Positions 59,296 through 64,000 of a DNA stretch of 64,000 bases are shown here, piece by piece. How positions within the stretch are numbered: position 1 is the first letter of the stretch; every line of letters begins with the position of its first letter. The position numbers and the translations under genes were made by a program. The notes under the pieces were generated by a model. It was not told the origin of the DNA. It saw only the letters and a list, made by a program, of their open reading frames with translations, and searched no databases. Source of the DNA: Theobroma cacao (Eukaryota; Streptophyta; Magnoliopsida; Malvales; Malvaceae); contig NC_030854.1 of the NCBI RefSeq assembly GCF_000208745.1, positions 35,410,152 through 35,474,151 of the forward strand, read 5' to 3'.

Positions 59296-59848
59296 TGTTT
59301 GTTAATGGGAAGTTCTGCAAGGACCCTAAGCTTGCCAAGCAGAAGATTTCTTCTTTTCAGGCCTCAACATGCCAGGAAACACATCAAATCGAGTTGGATC
59401 AAATGTCATCACTGTCAATGTTGACAAAATGCCAGGACTGAACACTCTTGGCGTATCTCTGGTTCAAATTGACTATGCACCTTATGGTGGCCTGAACCCC
59501 CCTCACACTCACCCTCGTGCCACAGAAATCCTAGTCGTCATGGAGGGCACACTCTATGTTGGTTTTGTTACATCCAACCCGGAGAACCGTCTCATCAGCA
59601 AAGTCCTCAACCCCGGAGATGGTTTTGTTTTCCCAGTTGGTCTCATTCACTTCCAATTCAATGTGGGGAAAACCAATGCTGTTGCCTTTGCTGCTTTGAG
59701 TAGCTAAAACCCCGGTGTCATTACAACAGCAAACGCAGTCTTTGGATCAAATCCAGCAACTAACCCTGATGTTCTTGTCAAGGCCTTCCAGCTGGACATC
59801 AATGTGGTCAAACATCTTCAGTAACAATTCTAATGGGATAGCAATTAG
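59296..59848 (+). pseudogene. GLP-H, germin-like pseudogene lacking promoter and exon 1
   Basis: Only the last ~27 bp of the intron (to CTGTAG) and exon 2 remain. Breaks in exon 2: one A lost in GCCAAGCAGAAG near 59338, Gln to TAA at 59705-59707, and TAA codons at 59822-59824 and 59831-59833 in the C-terminal tail. Box 1 ([10 protein letters not shown]) and box 2 (FPVGLIHFQ) are intact. It is the paralog of GLP-E. Relative to that copy, sequence equivalent to 25101-26093 (promoter, exon 1, most of the intron) is missing as one block, so the gene cannot be expressed from its own promoter. Confidence 0.93.
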
Positions 59849-60830
59849 AGCATTATTTTAATACACATTAAGTTGTTGCTTAATGAGGATATTGTTTAAC
59901 ATGTTTCCCTAATTATTTAACAATTCTTGTTGAAATTTACAAATAAATGGAATATTGCTGATGTAAGCCTCTCTGTATGTTTATGCTTCATTATAATAAT
60001 ATTGAATTTGGTTTCAAAACTTGGACCAACATGTCAAGGTGTGTCTCAATCTCAGTGACCAGTGCAACAATGAAAGCAGCTATTATAAAATACTTTATTT
60101 GAGATCTGAAATGTGTTAATATTTGGACAAATGCAAAATTAGCTAAACAAAGTTATAGCAGCATCAAAGAATTTACATAAGAGATGCTTCTTTCATATGA
60201 ACAATACAGTAGACACTCCAATCTCGTTTTCCAAGACAGAGTAAGTAATGAAATTGCTAAAATATTATCACTGTTTCAATGGTCTGGAGAAGACATAACG
60301 AGAGGACTTGTTCCGGTTGAGATTCGAAATCTGCCAATGAAAACGAGTAACACCGGCAGAGGTAGTGTTCAAAACATACATAGCGAGTAAACCCAGCAAA
60401 GATAGTACTCATAACATACATGAGAATGTGATTTTCAGAGTCAATTAACTGACTGCATAGAAACCTGAAAACAGACCATTCTTTTTCGTGTTCCAATTGT
60501 GAGCTACACAAATGACTAACCAACAAGTCATAAACCCTCGCATTTACTCATGAAGATGGAGTTCTGCAATCCCGTATGCTATAATTGGCAGCTATGTTTC
60601 ATGGACTCTACACTTTACCCTAATATGATCATGCCCAGTCCTTTTTGGACAACTTCAATCATCATGGACACAATACTTAGATACTCAAACCTAATGAACA
60701 AAATTGCCAAAAATATGACATAAGCATGTCAGATCAGTACCCATGTTTGACCCAGGAGCCTCAAACCATGTTAAATAAGTTGGTATCTGTAGTATTGGCC
60801 CAATTCAATTTTGCATCATTGCATGTATAT
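59849..60830. repeat. 3' flank of GLP-H
   Basis: Matches 26674-26913 and 31936-32641 behind GLP-E but lacks both LTR insertions found there, so it preserves the empty sites. No gene. Confidence 0.85.
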
Positions 60831-63030
60831 CACCAGGAACTATTAGTCCTTTTATGCCTTAGCTTTAAACCCGTTCAACACTATCTGTTGATATTGGGAT
60901 TAACTGTTGGGGTTTAGCCTAGTGGAAAAGGGGATCATCAAGTAGATTCTGTAAATTTGCAAACTATTTGGGGATTGGGATCGATTTCCTATCCTAGTGG
61001 CTAGAACTTACGTTGTATCTGTGTTTGGTGGTGTGCTGCAAGTCAGTTGAGGTTTACCAATAAGGTTGTTGCTCATCAGCATCTAAAAAAAAATTAGAAG
61101 AAAAAAGGAGATTTTGTTAAGCAGCTAAACCTTCTCTGCTAACTTACAGAGTTGTTAGACAATCTGGATTGAAATATTTGCATGGATTTTCCAGAAGTGT
61201 GAATTTTCTGCAATGACTGGATATGAATTGGTAAAGTCAATTTCTTCTTATATAAGGACCTAAAAATTTGGAGTTTGGACAATGTTGCATTAACCTGCTG
61301 CGAACACTAATCCTTTTACATGAAAGATACCTTGTTGTTGCTGCAGCAGGTATTATATCAAATAATTTACTCAAAGCAGTTAGTTCGAGACCTTCCTCGC
61401 GGTCAAAGTTATAGCTACTTGAACCTTTTCTTTTTTTAATTTACAGTTGAATTGGCTTACCAGAACTCATTTGTCATAACTCATGACAAATACAACCTTT
61501 GAAACCATTTTTTTCATTTTTTTTTATCTAAGAAAACAATTTCTTTGTCAAGAAAAATGCTTCTGTTCTCACTTCTTTTGGCATATAATAATTAAACCAG
61601 ATTCCTTTCCCCCTACCTGTCCACAGCTCTATCCAAAGAATTGAGCCTGAAAAATATGAAACTCTTCTTTGAAAAGCCGAAATAAAAAAAAAAACTGTGT
61701 AAAGTAGAAACTGCCACATTGGAATGAAGATTGATTTGATACCAGAAACTTAATGTCAGTACAAACCTTGTCTTAAACAATTACTGGTGAACATTTAAAC
61801 AAAGAGGGGAACGAGTCTCAGAAGTAGTTTACTTTCTTGCCAGACTAGCTACGCAACAATTGGGTCATTGGACACAAAATTTTCTGAAAATTAAGTAGGC
61901 TGTGAACATCAGTCTTAGATGTTGCAGTCCCTTTGACATGAGATTGGTTGTGCTTTACCTATCAATATTTTACCAACTCTTCTTTATTCTTCCTTGATCA
62001 AGTTGCGCCAAGAAATCTGGCTATATTCATTGCCCCTCTTTGAGCAATGTGCTTTTGTGATTAGCTCAATAAACATATATAGAAACCACCAAAGCCTCTT
62101 CAACGTTCATAGAGCAAGGATCTGTGTATAATATTCAATACCCAAGTTATTTTCAATTCGTATGAGTTCCGACTGATTCATCCACAATTCTCATACCAAC
62201 TAAGTGGCCAAAATGATAAAACAAAGATGTATCGGTAAAGCAAGGTTAATTAATCTTGCAAGAAATTGATGTTTTCCATGCAATAAGCGTAGGTGTCATA
62301 GGTTAAGTATCTATGAACATGTCAGAATAGACTTTTCAACCTGAGATATCTTCAGCCAAAAAGACCAGAAGCTCTAAGTCTTAACGTAAATTTATTGCAA
62401 CTGTGCTCCATGAATCATGCTATTAATTTGTATATCAATTTATTGAGTTCTATTTAAAATCTGTTGGCCTGTTGCACCAACATAATAAATAATAAATTCA
62501 CATTTAGTACCTTAATTGAATTAAGGAGAAAAAATAGGCCACCAAGAAAAAGAAATAGTCTTGCTATCATTAATTAGTACTGTTTTAGGAAATTAGCATG
62601 AGAAGAAAATCATATGCAATTTCTAGATCTTGTACTCGTGAATAAGTAACATTCAACATGGATGGTGAAATGTCAGGAAAGTGATAGATAGTATAGAGGC
62701 ATACCATTGGATAAGAGCCCATACAGTTTAAGAGTAGATATAGAATTCTAAAGTCAAACGAGAGATTGGTTGCCTGACTTTCAGATGCAACCTACACTCT
62801 GAAAACATCATAGACAGAAATATGACAACTTCCAAGACCAATTTTTCAATAATGTAAGCATAAGGATGAGTAAAATAAACCCGCATAATGAATAAATGAT
62901 TGAAACTTTTTTGGAGATTAATTAATGATTCTTCTTGAAAAGTCTTTACCTGCTAGTTAATGGAAATATTGACCTGGTCATTGGCTGGCATCTATTTTCT
63001 TTTCTTTTGAAAACCCATTGGCTTCTATCT
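60831..63030. repeat. Spacer block gamma, third copy of the C/D upstream region
   Basis: Matches the spacers before GLP-C and GLP-D along its length and stops at GCTTCTATCT, one base into the TATA box of the GLP-D copy. The expected C/D-type gene does not follow within the window. Confidence 0.85.
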
Positions 63031-63382
63031 TAGGGATGTCAATGGGTACCAATCGGGTTCGGGTAGGTTTCGAGTATCACTCTTTGAGTACCCGTGACCC
63101 GAACCCGATTGTTTGTTGCTTTATTGCTGATGTGATTCAAATCCAAATAAGGAAGGAAAACACCTAAAGCTTGTACCATCTTGACAAATAAATTTTTTAT
63201 AAATGTTGACAAATATATTAAAAATATAGTTAGCTAAATTATTAATGTGATGACATTAATATATATAAATAAAAAATTATTAGATTACTAACTATGTTTA
63301 AATAATATGAATATAATATCATATTATAAAAGAATATAATTACTATTAAATATATACTTTTAATATAAACATATTTACTTTT
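63031..63382. mobile_element. Start of a hAT-like DNA transposon (inferred)
   Basis: It begins TAGGGATGTCAATGGG, like the terminal repeats of many plant hAT elements. Close behind is a perfect 15 bp inverted repeat, CAATCGGGTTCGGGT (63050-63064) and its complement (63097-63111). AT-rich DNA follows up to the gap. The other terminus is not in the window, so the class is inferred from one end only. Confidence 0.5.
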
Positions 63383-63676
63383 NNNNNNNNNNNNNNNNNN
63401 NNNNNNNNNNNNNNNNNNNNNNNNNNNNNNNNNNNNNNNNNNNNNNNNNNNNNNNNNNNNNNNNNNNNNNNNNNNNNNNNNNNNNNNNNNNNNNNNNNNN
63501 NNNNNNNNNNNNNNNNNNNNNNNNNNNNNNNNNNNNNNNNNNNNNNNNNNNNNNNNNNNNNNNNNNNNNNNNNNNNNNNNNNNNNNNNNNNNNNNNNNNN
63601 NNNNNNNNNNNNNNNNNNNNNNNNNNNNNNNNNNNNNNNNNNNNNNNNNNNNNNNNNNNNNNNNNNNNNNNNNNNN
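63383..63676. other. Assembly gap (294 N)
   Basis: Run of undetermined bases. Confidence 0.99.
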
Positions 63677-63777
63677 CTATAATACTTTTAGTACATATAC
63701 TTTAAATATAAATATATTTATTTTTTATTTTGTGTTAACATTATAAAAATTATAACTTATAAAAATTATAATTTTTG

Positions 63778-63945
63778 TTATTTAAGTTTATGTTATTTGT
63801 TTGGATCTTTGTGTTTAGTTATTTAAGTTTATATTGTTATTTGGATATTTATGTATAGTTATTTAAGTTTATATCGTTGTATGGATATTTATTTTTAGTT
63901 ATTTAAGTTTATGTTTAAGATCTTTGTTTTTGATTATTTAAATTT
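63778..63945. repeat. Minisatellite, exact 40 bp period
   Basis: GTTATTTAAGTTTAT starts at 63778, 63818, 63858 and 63898, i.e. every 40 bp, followed by a diverged fifth unit (GATTATTTAAATTTAA near 63932). The intervening sequences (TTGGATATTTATGT-like) are also repeated. Probably subterminal or internal to the AT-rich element that starts at 63031. Confidence 0.8.
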
Positions 63946-64000
63946 AAATTCTTTTATTTTTGTTTTTATTAATTTAATTAGTAGTTAATTTTATAAAATA

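Noticed and set aside
1..64000. tRNA, rRNA or organellar insert
   Set aside because: I looked for cloverleaf-like and conserved rRNA sequence on both strands and saw none; only primer binding sites complementary to tRNA were found.
1..64000. A previously undescribed biological system
   Set aside because: Everything coding is either a germin-like cupin or a retrotransposon; the novelty lies in the rearrangement history, not in a new pathway.

Overview
The window is nuclear DNA of a flowering plant, almost certainly a eudicot. It is AT-rich, its genes are split by GT-AG introns, it has plant-type TATA boxes (CTATAAATAG), and it is full of Copia and Gypsy LTR retrotransposons. I cannot name the species. 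The only host genes are a tandem cluster of germin-like proteins (GLPs, subfamily-1 type, about 225 residues). These are secreted cupin glycoproteins with a His-x-His, Glu, His metal site and one conserved Cys pair. All share one gene plan: a 124-127 bp exon 1 (signal peptide plus the first Cys), one phase-1 intron of 101-183 bp, and a 548-554 bp exon 2 that holds the whole cupin domain.

Layout, with GLPs lettered left to right by role. 1-2073: part of a large LTR. GLP-A (2477-3332, minus) and GLP-B (4610-5388, plus) are divergent. 5.4-9.6 kb: a fold-back repeat (about 6.4-6.7 kb), a collapsed duplicate of the A/B intergenic region (7279-7680) and simple repeats. 9635-12565: a 5'-truncated Copia whose 3' LTR abuts a GLP exon 2 fragment (12566-12673). 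GLP-C (14991-15848, plus). 17.9-20.6 kb: repeat segment R split by a solo LTR of about 2 kb. 20.6-23.8 kb: a truncated Copia. 23.8-26.7 kb: a second R copy, then pseudogene GLP-E. 26919-31935: a complete but decayed Copia. 31.9-36 kb: spacer with two solo LTRs. GLP-D (35961-36817) and GLP-F (39633-40455). 41243-55037: a nested transposon stack. GLP-G (56498-57349). 57.9-59.3 kb: a third R copy, then pseudogene GLP-H (59296-59848). 59.8-63.0 kb: a third copy of the spacer that precedes C and D, ending inside its TATA box at a hAT-like insertion. Then AT-rich DNA with a 294 bp assembly gap.

Six GLPs look intact (A, B, C, D, F, G), two are pseudogenes (E, H) and two are fragments. Paralogous spacers show that the locus grew by duplicating multi-kilobase units of the form R, E/H-type gene, spacer, C/D-type gene, spacer, F-type gene. 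Deletions, LTR insertions and probable gene conversion then reshaped these units. Several target-site duplications (TSDs) are readable by eye and allow relative dating of the insertions. Enzyme activity (superoxide dismutase, oxalate oxidase or other) cannot be assigned from sequence. The proteins should act in the apoplast as oligomeric metal-binding cupins. I found no RNA genes, no CRISPR, and no host gene outside the GLP family.
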